The position numbers and the translations under genes were made by a program. The notes under the pieces are model-generated. The model saw nothing but the letters and a program-made list of their open reading frames with translations. It had not been told where the DNA came from and made no database searches. A DNA stretch of 64,000 bases from Escallonia rubra (taxonomy: Eukaryota > Streptophyta > Magnoliopsida > Escalloniales > Escalloniaceae): positions 1 through 64,000 of the forward strand of contig JAVXUO010001343.1 in assembly GCA_033065855.1 (NCBI GenBank), written 5' to 3'. Shown piece by piece: positions 1-11,138 of the stretch (its first letter is position 1; each line of letters opens with the position of its first letter).

Positions 1-216
1 CTGGCAGAACAACAAACGGTAGCACAAGGCAAACAAATTCCACAACAAGCATTGCAGCAAGTGCCTCAGCAGCTGGGGCAGCAATCACAAATGTATCGAG
101 GTGCGCAAATGGGACCACCACAGGTCTATCAATTTCCACATCAACAGATGCAGTACATGCCATATCAGCAGCCCATGCCTCAGCAGGGGCAACAAGGTTC
201 TTTGCCGCTCTTTTAG
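1..216 (+). CDS. Glutamine-rich C-terminal coding fragment (partial, possibly broken)
   Basis: The window opens inside a reading frame (frame 1) rich in Gln, Pro and Met, with segments such as QMQYMPYQQPMPQQGQQ. A TAG at 214-216 ends it. Reading on in the same frame gives more of the same composition (HTQGQQFLYQQEQKAGG) up to a TGA at 289-291, so the TAG may replace a CAG codon and the stretch may be a decayed copy. The composition recalls the Q-rich region next to the WW domain of plant DEAD-box RNA helicases of the RH40 type. That is a recollection of sequence style, not a domain match, since no helicase motif is in view. The 5' part lies outside the window. It could equally be any Q-rich nuclear protein. 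Confidence 0.35.
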   Translation: MAEQQTVAQGKQIPQQALQQVPQQLGQQSQMYRGAQMGPPQVYQFPHQQMQYMPYQQPMPQQGQQGSLPLF

Positions 217-466
217 CATACGCAGGGGCAACAGTTCTTGTATCAGCAAGAGCAAAAAGCTGGAGGCGTTGTCACGGTGCTTCGCTGGTGACCCGTGCCA
301 CCAGATTATGTGCGCATGACTCTGTGTGAATGGGTTTTGCGCATGACTGTGTATGCCTTTATGTGTGTAGTGTGTGTATGTGCACTTTGTGATTAGGGAA
401 GATGCTGGGGGGTGCATGATTAGAGGGGAGGGGGGCACCACCGTGTGTGGTTGGATATGTGTTTCA

Positions 467-487
467 GTGTGTGTGTGTGTGTGTGTG
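467..487. repeat. (GT)n microsatellite
   Basis: About ten uninterrupted GT dinucleotides followed by CAG. Confidence 0.9.
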
Positions 488-1107
488 CAGAAGAGAGAGT
501 GGCGAGAACAATCATATTTTCCCTCCAAATGCTTTCTTTTTGTTGGTTACCGAAAATGCCCCTCATGGGCGACGGCCATCCACAACTTTTGTAACGGAAA
601 ATCGATTTTGGGTCCAATTGGATCGAAAATGCAAAGTTGGGGTGTTAGTTGTTGAAATTAAAACCTTAGGGTCCTTTGTGAGATTCGGGTGTAAACCTCA
701 GGGGGTTTAGTGTAATTCACCCTAAATACAGCTACTGGCTAAGGGTTTTATGAAGGTTTCAGTATAAAATAGCAAGAGTCATTGCATGTCATTTTGCTTG
801 AACTTCAAGAGTGTAATTAGTAACATGCTAAAGGGTTACTTTGCTAACCCAGACGGATATTGAACTAGATCATCGTGGGATAACTTACTTTTTCTGGAAA
901 AAAGGAACAATGTTTGGGCCAAAACAAGGGAAGACTTTATATGCGTGCTCATGAAATTGATACGGCAGTTTCCACATTACCTAATTGCTCTGTTAGGGAG
1001 AGGCATTACATAATACCATACATAGGGAGAGGCTTGTTGTACGTTAATCAAAGAACAAACTTCGGCTTTGATTGCTATCCGGATTGTAGGAATCTTCTTT
1101 TAACCCC

Positions 1108-1229
1108 GTCTTTCAACGACAATTCTTAACAATATTTTTTTAGCGTCACTAAATAAAAGCCACTAGAAACATTAAGCGACTATCAATTGTCATTACATAG
1201 GGGGTAAGAGAAAGATTTCTTCGACCCGG
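1108..1229. repeat. Dispersed repeat, copy 1 (partner at 25047-25171)
   Basis: The block shares long near-identical runs with 25047-25171, including CTAAATAAAAGCCACTA and the motif of AAGCGA followed by TCAATTGTC / TTATTTGTC. The AGCGAC-type motifs are typical of CACTA subterminal regions. No terminal repeat is visible at this copy. Confidence 0.6.
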
Positions 1230-1686
1230 GTAAGAGTCAAAAAAAAAATTCAAATCAAAATTTAGGACCTGTTTGACAGGGCTTTTTTTTCCCAGTTTTG
1301 GAAACTGGAAAAACTAAACGCGTTTGGTAACCAGTTTTCGTTTTTTCTTTTCAGTTTTAAAAATCAGTTTTTAAACCAAGACTGTTTTTGAAAACTCCAA
1401 AAATGAGTTTTGGTTTTCAGTTTTTTTTTTTTAGACCACCACCACCACCGAGTGGCCGGCAGTGGCTGGCACCGGTAGTGGTCACTGGCAGTCGCCGGCG
1501 GTGGCTGGCACAGGCAATGGTCGCCGGCAGACTACAGAACTAGTCGAGGCTAGATTGTAGGTCCTATGTGCTGCATGAAGTTGCTTTCTAGAAGATGTAC
1601 TCTTGTTTAGGAAAAACTCATCTACAAGTAAATAGATAACACCTCTGATTTACAAAAGCACGTAATAGAAGCAATACTCGTGTGCA

Positions 1687-2328
1687 GGTCATATTCTCAT
1701 CTGCCATTTGAACACCATGAAGAATAAAAAAAGTTACGAGTTAATTGAGGCTCCACGAGCCCCTCTCGGAAGGTGTTTATGGAAATTCGAGGAAAAACTT
1801 TGCTGCTACTGCCATGGATTTCCAGATGAATATCCAGCTTGGTATCTAAATACAAATGACAAAAAGGATTTGAAATGGGAGTTTGATGGCTCTGCAAAGT
1901 TTGAAACATTGACGGAAGATATCAGCGCAAAGCTAAGTGCACAGAGGGGTATAAGGACGATGAAAGAGAGCCAACTTGTTCGATTCAGGATAATTGGATA
2001 CATTCCCGAGTCGGAAACCTTGTTTCTATACATCCCAGATTCGCTATATTCGTATCAATTATCGAAGAAGAGGTTAGAGTTTGTGGGAGGCACTACACGG
2101 AGCTGGAAATATCACTCACCAAGTTGCGTTTTTCCATTGGTGCATAGCTTTGCTCCAATGCAAACTTGGACGATCGCAGAACAGAAAGATGGAAACAATG
2201 ATGCCATGGGTGATTTCACGGAAGTGAATACATTGTATGAGACTTCAGGAAAAAGTCTCGTAGGAAAACGCGAGATGGCGCCAGATAAAGAGTTGCTCCT
2301 AGTTCCCGTAGTTGGAAACAATATATAG
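1687..2328 (+). CDS. F-box-type protein, C-terminal exon (FBA-like region), partial
   Basis: An open frame of about 200 codons ends at TAG 2326-2328. A good splice acceptor (TGTGCAG) sits just before 1687 and the frame is open from there, so this is better read as a last exon than as a gene starting at the ATG at 1717. The product contains LVRFRIIGYIPESETLFLYI, then a YSYQLSKKRLEFVG segment and CVFPLVHSFAP. This pattern matches the F-box-associated half of plant F-box proteins, where a hydrophobic strand, a 'bill of goods' strand and a Y.L..K..E.V strand follow each other. Such proteins are substrate receptors of SCF ubiquitin ligases. No F-box domain is visible in the upstream 1.4 kb, so the 5' exons are lost, distant or displaced by the transposon scraps there. 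It may be a pseudogene. Confidence 0.5.
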   Translation, partial: GHILICHLNTMKNKKSYELIEAPRAPLGRCLWKFEEKLCCYCHGFPDEYPAWYLNTNDKKDLKWEFDGSAKFETLTEDISAKLSAQRGIRTMKESQLVRFRIIGYIPESETLFLYIPDSLYSYQLSKKRLEFVGGTTRSWKYHSPSCVFPLVHSFAPMQTWTIAEQKDGNNDAMGDFTEVNTLYETSGKSLVGKREMAPDKELLLVPVVGNNI

Positions 2329-3151
2329 TGTGATTGATATTCCCTTTTTGTGCTAATAAGAATAGATTTTTCTTATGATTTCTTTTGAAAGACAAGCTGA
2401 TACGGCACCCAGCCATGGACTCTGGATGTTCCAATAATTTCAATTTCTCTTTTTACATGTTTCCATCCCACGTAAAGTCACATCTTGTGCGGTTTTGATT
2501 CAAAGCAAGGGAAGTATTAAAGGGACAATTCGATTCGGAAAGAAAACATTGGCCAGAAAAGCTTTGCTCCGGTCCGCCTTTTCTCGGGGACAAACAAACA
2601 TAGTTACACTTCTATGAGAATAGATTTTGCTTAGCTAAGTTCATTTGCTTGACTTGATATATATCCAGAAATTATTCTATTCATAACAAAGGGGTACACA
2701 AAACTTCTAGTTAAAACTTGTACTATCTGTTTTTCTTAGGATATTTGTTTTGACAATTCGGGAGCAAGTCTTTGAAAACCGACAGTCACCTCTATCGCCA
2801 AAAGGTTTTCCTGATGGTCAGATGGGGATAAAGTTCCTTTGTAGAGTTACTGGCTTTATGATTAGCGATTGAACTTGGCAAAAAGTTAACTGAGCCATTC
2901 AAGTGGTACTTCCAACACTAAAAGATGAAGCTGAAGCAGAAAAGCAAGCCAAACAAGAGCTAGCATGGGCATGGTCATCATCACAAGCAAACGATAAATC
3001 CATGACTAAGTGGAAATTAGAATCATATTAAAAAGAAGTGCTGATAATTAACTAACTCCTCAAACAACAAAGGCTCTCACATCTACTTAAAAACCTAATA
3101 GAAGCAAGTAGAACATGATTAATTAGGGGGATTAGAAAACTAAAGCATCAA
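2329..3151. other. Intergenic spacer between F-box fragment and SCL32
   Basis: AT-rich spacer without a recognisable gene or repeat. The part nearest 3151 is expected to hold the 3' UTR of the minus-strand GRAS gene. Confidence 0.5.
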
Positions 3152-4471
3152 TTAAGTAGGTACCCAAGCAGTTGCAAAAACCACATTGTGTCCTTTCCAA
3201 GTAAGCACAAGATCCTCTTCTTCCCTCTTCAATCCCCACCCAGCTGCATGTTCATCAAGCATGCTCTTAACCTCAGTAACCGCATCTTCCCCAAACGAAA
3301 TCCCTCTGAAGTTCGCGTTCCTCATCCGTTGTACCCACCGGCTCTTTGGCTCGAGCCTCTCCACTCTGTGAACACCTTCATGTGCTATCACATTCTCAAT
3401 CTTCCAGCAAATATCCGCTTCGTACCACTGCCTCTGCTTGCTCCCCCGCGGTAAAAATGTATCCACCGTGTCATAAGGTATCCATAGAAAATTGAAGGCT
3501 GACCTTAATCTACACACCAAATTGTTTGATGTAAAATCAGCATCTTCATCTACTAGCACAACAATAGAAGGGTCCAAACTCCGCAGCGCTTTCAGAAACA
3601 TCGTTCGAGGAGACGATGTTGACACAACGGGTAGGGTTTCCTCCGGTATGTAATGAAGCATCATGTGACAGTTTATCACCAAAGCCTCCCCATGTCTAAC
3701 CTTAACTTGTTCTATTAGCGCGGCAAAGCCATCGGAAGAACTCGAAGGAATCACTCTAAATTCCATCATCACGTTCCGCGACCTGGCAAAGTTAACCAAC
3801 TTTAGACCTAATTCCTCGTACGAAAGCTCGAGCATGGGAGGCACATCCTCCGTGGCACCGGCCACGGTGAGCTTGACTAGCGGGGGGCCCTCGACGCGGC
3901 TAGCTATGGCATCAATTAGAGTAGGGATTTGCATGCAATGTGTTAGGCTTAAATCGACTATGTGAACGATAGAAGAACCTTCAACGGCTTCCAGTATCGC
4001 GGCGTTGGCCGCGGTGAAGCCGAAACGGTGCCACGGGGTTAGGTCAACGAAGCTGGTGAGGTCGATGATGGAGAACTTGTGCGTGTGTATGGAGAGCGCC
4101 ATGTTTGCGCTGGCGTTCGCCATGGCCGCGGTGAGCATCTTGCAGGTGCCGCTTTTCGCGGCGCGTGCGATGAGCGCTCGGAGGAAGCCGCAGGTGAGGC
4201 GCTGGTTCGAGTCGCCGTCGGACGGCGCGATGTTGTTGAGGACCCAAAGGATCTGTTGCGCCAGCGTCGCGTCGTTGCTTTCGATGGCGTTGGCGCAGTG
4301 GACTAGCAGCTGTTCCATGCAGTTCACGTCGCCGAAGCTCCCCAGGGATTTCGATGTAGGGAAGCCCGGCCACGGACGGGTACGGTGGATTTGGCTTTTG
4401 TTTATCGCGAAGCTCGCGAATGGAGTGATTTGGTGCAAGGAAGGCGGTGGCGTCTCGGTGAATTGCATCAT
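3152..4471 (-). CDS. SCL32: GRAS family transcriptional regulator, scarecrow-like 32 type
   Basis: Intronless frame of 439 residues, matching the usual single-exon form and length of SCL32. GRAS domain parts are visible in order: the first leucine-rich region from about residue 52 (MEQLLVHCANAIESNDATL, ILWVLNNIAPSDGDS); the VHIID motif as VHIVD at 169-173 followed by LSLTHCMQIPTLIDA; the second leucine-rich region at about 214-240; a PFYRE-like region at about 265-345; and a C-terminal SAW region ending WGLKREEEDLVLTWKGHNVV. The N-terminus MMQFTETPPP and the FGDVNCMEQLL block are characteristic of SCL32 orthologues as I recall them. GRAS proteins act in the nucleus as transcriptional co-regulators. 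The start is the first of two adjacent ATG codons, as in the family. A GTAAGT-like donor on the minus strand near 4570 hints at a 5' UTR intron, but I see no clear acceptor before the ATG. Confidence 0.95.
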   Translation of the reverse strand: MMQFTETPPPSLHQITPFASFAINKSQIHRTRPWPGFPTSKSLGSFGDVNCMEQLLVHCANAIESNDATLAQQILWVLNNIAPSDGDSNQRLTCGFLRALIARAAKSGTCKMLTAAMANASANMALSIHTHKFSIIDLTSFVDLTPWHRFGFTAANAAILEAVEGSSIVHIVDLSLTHCMQIPTLIDAIASRVEGPPLVKLTVAGATEDVPPMLELSYEELGLKLVNFARSRNVMMEFRVIPSSSSDGFAALIEQVKVRHGEALVINCHMMLHYIPEETLPVVSTSSPRTMFLKALRSLDPSIVVLVDEDADFTSNNLVCRLRSAFNFLWIPYDTVDTFLPRGSKQRQWYEADICWKIENVIAHEGVHRVERLEPKSRWVQRMRNANFRGISFGEDAVTEVKSMLDEHAAGWGLKREEEDLVLTWKGHNVVFATAWVPT

Positions 4472-7400
4472 GAAAGATTCAGTCAGAAAAAATCTTGTGG
4501 AATTCGAAAGTTTCAGAAGCTCAAAGAGAAGATTGGAGACATTAGAAAGGAGGAAAGTGACCAGACTTACCTAGTAGGGGTACCTGGCCATTGGGATACG
4601 GCATAATGCGTGTAAAACTGTTTGGGGGATTCAGAAAAGGGATCGAGGGAAAATAGACTGCTCAGCTTTTGGGTGGGAAGAAAAGGGACTGGTGAGGAAA
4701 TTCTCTCATCCCAAAAACAGGAAAAGGAAGCAAATCCTCGTTTGCAGACAGGGTTAAAAGTCAAATTGGGCAAAAGAGACTGTTCAGCTTTTTTCCAGTT
4801 GATAAGTAGGTGGTGCAAATGGGGCTGCAGAAGCAGCAGCAGCAGAAGAGACTTTTCATGGCTACAAAAGGGTCTGATTTCTTTTAATAGAGATATGCAT
4901 ATGAGGGAGGGTGGGCTAGTGTTGGATTTTGGTGGTATGTGAAATGGCCGGCCTGGAAATTGTCTGAATGTGGGAGTTGGGAATTTGGCATGTAATGCAG
5001 TAAGAGATTGGAGGCAGTTAGTTTTGGCTCACTCACTCACGGGCCATCATACTCATTATAAATTTGTACAATATATACTTTGTATATCATGTCCTAATCA
5101 TTTTCTGATGTTTATTCGACGTATTATTGAGGATTCGTAGTAGGTGATTCCATTTCCACACATGTATAAGTGGGGTCTAGCTCTGGATATAATCACAACT
5201 GTGGTGATTGGCATTCTTGAGTAGCGCGTATGTGTGTGGGAGAGCTAGAAAGGCTGGGGTGTTGCATGTGTGTGTCTCGATTAGGGTCCCTCAAGTGACT
5301 CACGGCAGTCAAAACCTTTGCCTGCATCGATATGCCAAATGAAGGGTCCTTGTCGAAGCCAATGAGGATTTAGGAAAAAGCCTCCGGTCTCTCATGCATT
5401 TCCCAATCGAAGATGGCAAGAATAGTTATCACTTTTGTGGCAAGGATAGTTTTATTAGCAGTCTCTCTGTCTCAGAATGATGACCAACGTACAGTCAGTT
5501 TATTCACATGGTGTATAATCTTGCCAAACACTTTCGAGAGTGGAGCTATATTCCTAACAATGGAACCCAAGGGATTGCATGGTGATCAAAGAGCTTACTC
5601 CCTTCTTTGACTTTCTGTGTTCAAACTTTGGAGCTAACATTGGGAAGAAAAATACTCATCTAAATGAATCAGGTCGATGTTGGGGGAGGGTGCGCCAATT
5701 TAGCTTCGATTTGCGCTAAAGCTGATTCAAAATTATTTCTTACCATCTATCTAGAAAAATATATCCGTAACAATGGTATGGACTGTGGACTGTAGGAAAA
5801 GGTTCACAATCAGGCAATGAGATCAAATGTGGGTAATATTACTGCGTACGTAAACTCTTTAACATTGCTGTAGAATTACACCGAGATGCATGCAGTATTA
5901 CTTTATATGTTAATGCAAGTTTTCTTGTATTTTCATTCAAATTTTGAATTTATGAAATGTAAACCAGAAAAAGATAGCCAAAATTCCAAGAGGCTGGATT
6001 TGTTTTTCAAATGGGCACAACTTAAAATCCCTTTTTTTTTTTTTTTGAATAAAGATGGTTCATCAGTCATCAACCATCTCTTGTTGCCAGGGTGCCCCAG
6101 CTCGTCTGTGGCTCTCATTTTCCAACGAAGAGCACGAGGCTTCTGGGCACATTATCCTTGTATTTTTGTGCTTGTCTACTTCTAATAACCCTTCTTTCTC
6201 CCATCGTCGCTTCTAATTATCTACATCTAGCCCTTCTTTTTAAGCTGTTATTACTTTCTACCTAACACACACTGCTCTCTAGGTAATATATGCACAATGT
6301 TCTCCATGCTAAAAACATTCACACTCCCCATTATCTTTAGATTATATGTGCAAGATGTTAACAATACGACAAACTTTTAGGGCCGAATTTCAAAGAAAAT
6401 AATGAATATAAGGTAACACTTCAATCATACGAGGCATTCTTAACATTATCTGATCTTTCACTTTTGATCTTAAAATTTGCATAGATCACAACGGAACTTT
6501 AACAAAAGACCGCTACAATCTGCTCTACTTTGACAACCTTCAAGTATGTAGGCATCTTATCCAGGACCAAATCTGTTCATATCCACTAGAAATTGAATCA
6601 GCTGGCATGCAAGCGATGGAAGAAGTTCGTAACTGGGGCAAATATCACGTGAACATCACAATGTTTGGGAAAGTGTCCACATAATCCCTATATATCTCTT
6701 TTGGACCTTCCTGCACCCTAACACGTGATACACTCTCTTCTGTTCCCCCTCCCTTTACTATAGAACTGCTCTGCTCCTCCCAATTCAAATGAACCCCACC
6801 TTAAATAGACTACTCGACTATACCACCGCAGAGAGAAAAAAAAAGTAAAAATAAAAGGACACCACCATCTTTTTTTCCCATTCTAAATGCAGTAAATAGA
6901 ATTTCTTTCTCACTTTGTATCATCACTCTCATTCTCCTCATTGGATTCAGAGTCTTGTGCACCGCGCTGGTCTTTTTATCTCGCCATTCATGCACGAATC
7001 TAGAAGTGAACCACTCGTACGTTTGACATTTTTATAAGTTTGTGTGTAGTACCTAGTGGGCTCTATATTTCATGTTTGGCATGGGAATATTCTACCCAAA
7101 TTTGGAAGGAAAAATGGAGAATGTTAAGGATAATTGAGCATGAACTCAGCGTGCACCTCTTCTTCCAAGTTCCAAGTATAATAATATGCTCTTAATTGGT
7201 GCAGATAGAGCCCATGCCAATCCTCCCTCTAGATAGAGCCCATGCCAATCCTCCCTCTACGTATGCAACGCGAGTGCACAAACGTGTTTGTGTGAATCAT
7301 ATTTTTTTTATTGCACACAATAATATCTTCAGGACAAAAAAACCTACACACCATAACCCTTATGACTCTGATATCATATAATGAAGAAAGAAGTCCGCAA

Positions 7401-9124
7401 GTTTTATGTACTGAACTATTGCTTAAGATTATTACAATATGTGGGTTCTATATCTCTAACACGCTCCTTCAATTCTCTTGTAATTGGACTTCTTTTAAGT
7501 GGACTTAAAATGTGGATGAATTAAACTGGGTGAAGGTTAATTCAATTCTGAACTGTTTGTTGGGCGTGTATCGACGCGCTTTAATACTATGTAAAAAACA
7601 TCCAACTGACCACCAAGTGACTATGAGATGAGATGTCCACAAGGCCTATTTATGAAAGTGTTAATTATTTCTCTCTCGATGCTAGATTTTTACCTCAACA
7701 GTACGTTAGTTATTCCCTTGACGACCAAGCATCACTTTTAGCGACTAATTTAACTTTATGCAATGAATTGTAGACGTGCACTACTCCTGAGGATCCTCAT
7801 CCTTCTTTGATTTGGTAGCTCACGAAGCTATATTGAAAATGGGATCACATGGGCATTCTAGCTGATCCTTTCTACGTGTTAGTAGAAAGGATGAACACTG
7901 CGGTGTTGATGATCTTGGGATGAGTGATGCGCCTTCTTAAACGGTGTGCTCATGTTTGGGGTATGCACTTCCCGATTGTTTTGCGCTTTGTAGTTTATAG
8001 TTTGTTCTTATTTCTGTTTCTGTTTTTTAAGAGTCATAAACATGTAAACTTTGCATGTTACTTTAAGTTGAGTTAAAGTGTAAAATATGTTCTGTTCTAG
8101 TCCAATTATAATGGGTATAAGTGTATTAAGTTTTTTGTTACTATCGACATTTCTGGTCATGTATACTGAATCACAAGAATATCGTGACCTATAATATCTG
8201 TAAGCTATATAACAGAACGACTGTGTAACTTTAAAATTATCAATGCAATTCTTGAATTTATCGGGAAAAAAAAAGTTCAAGAAAAGATCAATTCAGTAAA
8301 GGCAATGCACTTTTCCTCCCTCATCTGGTCCTTCACTCCTGTCAACAGATCGATAAGGTATGTGTACTCCAATTACTGTTACCGGATTTTAAAAACAAGC
8401 ATGCAACTTAGGAAGAGCATGAGAAGAATAGTAGGGAAAGCATATAAGGAGGATCAAGTAAGTTAAAAGTGGTGGAATTTGATACTAAACGTGTGGGAAT
8501 TCTCAGGAGGATTCCTGAACTCTAGGTACAAAGGACTAAAGGACATACGACAGAGTGTAAAGTGAAGAGTATTCTTGGAGTTTTTCGAAATGGAATTATA
8601 TGGCTTCCATGGTCTTTGGTTTTGCTTCATTAAGAACAGCACGTAAAACAAGGGCCTAACCATGAAGGTAATGAATGTAACCATGTGCTTATGATAAGTA
8701 CATTTTTTACTATTCCATACAAATCTTCACCTACTATATATGTCCTAACGAGCAGCAGCCTCTATCGTGGCATTACGTTGGATTGAGGTACCCAAAACAT
8801 GTGGAAGCCAAAGGTATAGAGACACGCTTAATCTCGAATTCCGAGCAATCACAAAGGATATAAAAGAAATAACTCTATGTAACTTTGACCCAGTTGTGTA
8901 CGTGATGATTTTGTGATACTCTTTCAACAATTCACAGTTATTCTATATGATTCTTTTCGTCTCAAAAAATTTGTTTTTTAGAAAACCTAAACTATATAGC
9001 TAATACGACTAACACAAGCGAATGACAGACAAACTAGGGGACTCTTTCACACTGCTAATATGCTAATAGCTAGCGTATGACCGAAATGAATTCCTGATTC
9101 TATAAGGGCTAGCTTCGATCAGCG
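4472..9124. other. Long intergenic region
   Basis: No gene recognised. The first few hundred bases should contain the promoter and 5' UTR of SCL32 on the minus strand. The rest is AT-rich spacer with homopolymer runs and only short incidental open frames. Confidence 0.5.
7203..7258. repeat. Perfect 28-bp tandem duplication
   Basis: The 28-bp unit beginning AGATAGAGCCCATGCCAATC occurs twice head to tail (7203-7230 and 7231-7258) without a mismatch, so the duplication is recent. Confidence 0.9.
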
Positions 9125-9196
9125 CTTGACTAATATCACATGGGGACTTGAAAACGTAATTAGCTGATACTCTAAACTCCTTTGATATTAGTCAAG
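9125..9196. repeat. Inverted repeat, 14-bp perfect arms with 44-nt loop
   Basis: CTTGACTAATATCA at 9125-9138 is the exact reverse complement of 9183-9196. Weaker pairing continues outwards. It could be a small foldback element or a short transcribed hairpin; nothing else supports a gene. Confidence 0.6.
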
Positions 9197-10019
9197 AGCC
9201 AGCTCCCCCATAGAGTCAAGATGTACTGCTATCAATGGAATCAAAAGACAAAAAGACTAGTGTGTCTTGTATAGATCGACACTTATAGCTTGACTCTTCC
9301 TTTGTCTGAGGTGAATTATACAAACGTCAAAGATGAACTAACCGTTCTATGCCTAGCATACAATAGGGAGTTGATAATAATTTAAGTTCTATCAAGTTGC
9401 ATATGGGTACATCTATCAGCGTCAAATTAGGACTAATGGCATTAGTCTAATATAATGTTGCGGGTAGCATGTACCATCCAGTTTGGCCTTGCGACAATTT
9501 TAATTCGTCCATTTTGTCAGCTCACTTCTTGCAGGTGTGGAAAATATGTTACTTTAAGTCGGGACCATTGAACTCTTGGAATGATATTAGAAGGGAACGT
9601 TGTCCAACGGAACGACTAACAAAGCAATAAGCGAAATAAAAATTGCAACTGATTAGAGTCCATGAGGTGGGAACTTGGAGTTTAGCTGCTAAAACAGTTG
9701 TCTTCTTCATGCCACGCAACATGATATTAATTAAGACAACCGTTTAAAACACTTCTTCTTTGTCACAGTTGCTGATTTTTTATCCTCTAAAGTTATTAGA
9801 CTATATATCCTTCCTCATCTTATCAAAATTCTTAACCGAAGGGATCGAAAGAGCATAAAAAATAAGTGACTGCATAAACCTTTATATCGTCTGGTAATGT
9901 AGCTTTTTTCTTGTCTAAGCAAGAAAAAACGAGCACATTTCTTTATTATGCAGATTCACGATTTTTCTAGTGTTTGGGTGATGAGGTTTCACATTTTTCG
10001 ATGACATGAAATTGTCTAG

Positions 10020-10107
10020 CAAGCCCCAGCTGTGCGATTTCCCATCTGAGTAGCTAAACATTGACGCACGTGTAAACGAGTTGCTCTACCAACTGAGCTA
10101 TAGTCTG
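10020..10107 (-). pseudogene. Plastid-like trnV-UAC 5' exon with start of its group II intron (nuclear plastid insertion)
   Basis: On the minus strand 10107-10070 reads CAGACTATAGCTCAG then TTGGTAGAGCA and CTCGTTTACAC: the acceptor-stem strand, the D-arm and the anticodon arm with a TAC anticodon. The next bases are GTGCG (10069-10065), the conserved 5' end of a group II intron. A tRNA interrupted just after the anticodon by a group II intron fits chloroplast trnV-UAC. No 3' exon follows, so this is a fragment and not a working tRNA. It differs from the plastid gene as I remember it at several D-loop and stem positions, suggesting an old transfer. Confidence 0.55.
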
Positions 10108-10805
10108 CTGCTGAAACACGAAGATAAGCCGCTCGCTTTCCTTGTATTTAAGTATCTAACTCATAAGAGAGCATTCTTCATTTGGATCATAATTTAATCA
10201 AAATTTCTCGAGTCATGAATTCTATGAGATTTTTATGACCTCATTAGTTAATAAGCCTTGCACTTCTGACAGCACACTTTGATTTTCATGCTCTTTCAAT
10301 CTGCACGATTAAAAATTTTGAAACCAGATCTCAGACAGAAAAATAGACAAACCACACCAATGGACCGGAGTCAGCTTGCTAACTCTAGAGAATGTAACTC
10401 CCACACTACCGCCTACTTTGTTGCTGGTTGAACGTATTTAGACTAGTTTCATAAAGGAGAAAAAGTTAATGAATCAATTCTGATTTTCCTCTAGCTATCA
10501 GCAAATCAATTTCTAGTCTATAGAAAAATAAGATTTATGCAAACATATTGTTTAACAGGGTCCGCCGGTATGTGATCCTGTTACTTCTGTTAGCTCCACA
10601 TCCAGCTTTTGATTGTCGCGAACTGTGAGCTTTAACTCTTCCTCGTATGGCTTCCTCCTTGAGTCAAATTGGTCGATCATGAGCCCTTTTGATGCATGAA
10701 AACAGTTATATTTAATCATCCACGACAACCAAATGTCAAAAAAGACCGGCTTTGCCCACTATTAGAAACGGTGAATTGATCGACACTTACCTTTGGGTAG
10801 TACTG

Positions 10806-10999
10806 TAACAATATTGTACAACAACGTATGGTTGTACTCTAGCATTAATATATCGTCTAAGAAGTGTGGTTAACTAAAAAACCTCCACTATCCTGAGCAA
10901 ATAGTCCGCTTATTAACTCAGAACGTTGCTCGGGTGGTTCAAGTTAACCAGACGATATATTAATGCTAGAGTACAACACGTTGTTGATATTGGCCTTAT
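10806..10999. repeat. Long foldback (28-bp perfect core arms plus extended pairing)
   Basis: 10831-10858 and 10950-10977 are perfect reverse complements over 28 bp. Inward, GGTTAACT (10868-10875) pairs with AGTTAACC (10942-10949) next to the core. Outward, AATATTGTACAACAACG pairs with imperfect sequence near 10978-10995. The whole could fold into one imperfect stem of about 60 pairs. Either a foldback transposon relic or a young inverted duplication. Confidence 0.7.
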
Positions 11000-11138
11000 T
11001 ATAAGCGTGGGCGCTCACACCAAATACGGGAAGATAATGCGGAGTCACATATCCCCGAAAAAGTCTTCGTGCACCGGATCAGACCCCAAGTACGCAGTTC
11101 ACACTTAGAGATGTCCTTCTGTCCGATCATTTATATTA

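Larger units (their letters stand above)
217..1686. other. Intergenic stretch with transposon scraps
   Basis: No gene is recognisable here. A (GT)n microsatellite lies at 467-487. Positions 655-722 end in a sequence whose reverse complement begins GGGTGAATTACAC and continues CCCCTGAGGTTTACACC. This resembles the terminal repeat of the Mutator-like element at 28947-30025, so it is probably one surviving end of a relative. Positions 1108-1229 are a diverged copy of 25047-25171. Positions 1260-1530 start with a CCTGTTTGACAGGGC-like terminus, continue with T-rich DNA and end in a GGC/CCG-rich patch, as many plant DNA-transposon remnants do, but I found no partner end. Confidence 0.4.

Noticed and set aside
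10070-10107. Functional tRNA gene
   Set aside because: Only the 5' half is present; no T-arm or 3' acceptor strand follows within reach.
10757-10769. CACTATTAGAAAC as the left end of another CACTA element
   Set aside because: No matching right terminus, no subterminal repeat array and no target duplication; the nearby structure is a foldback.
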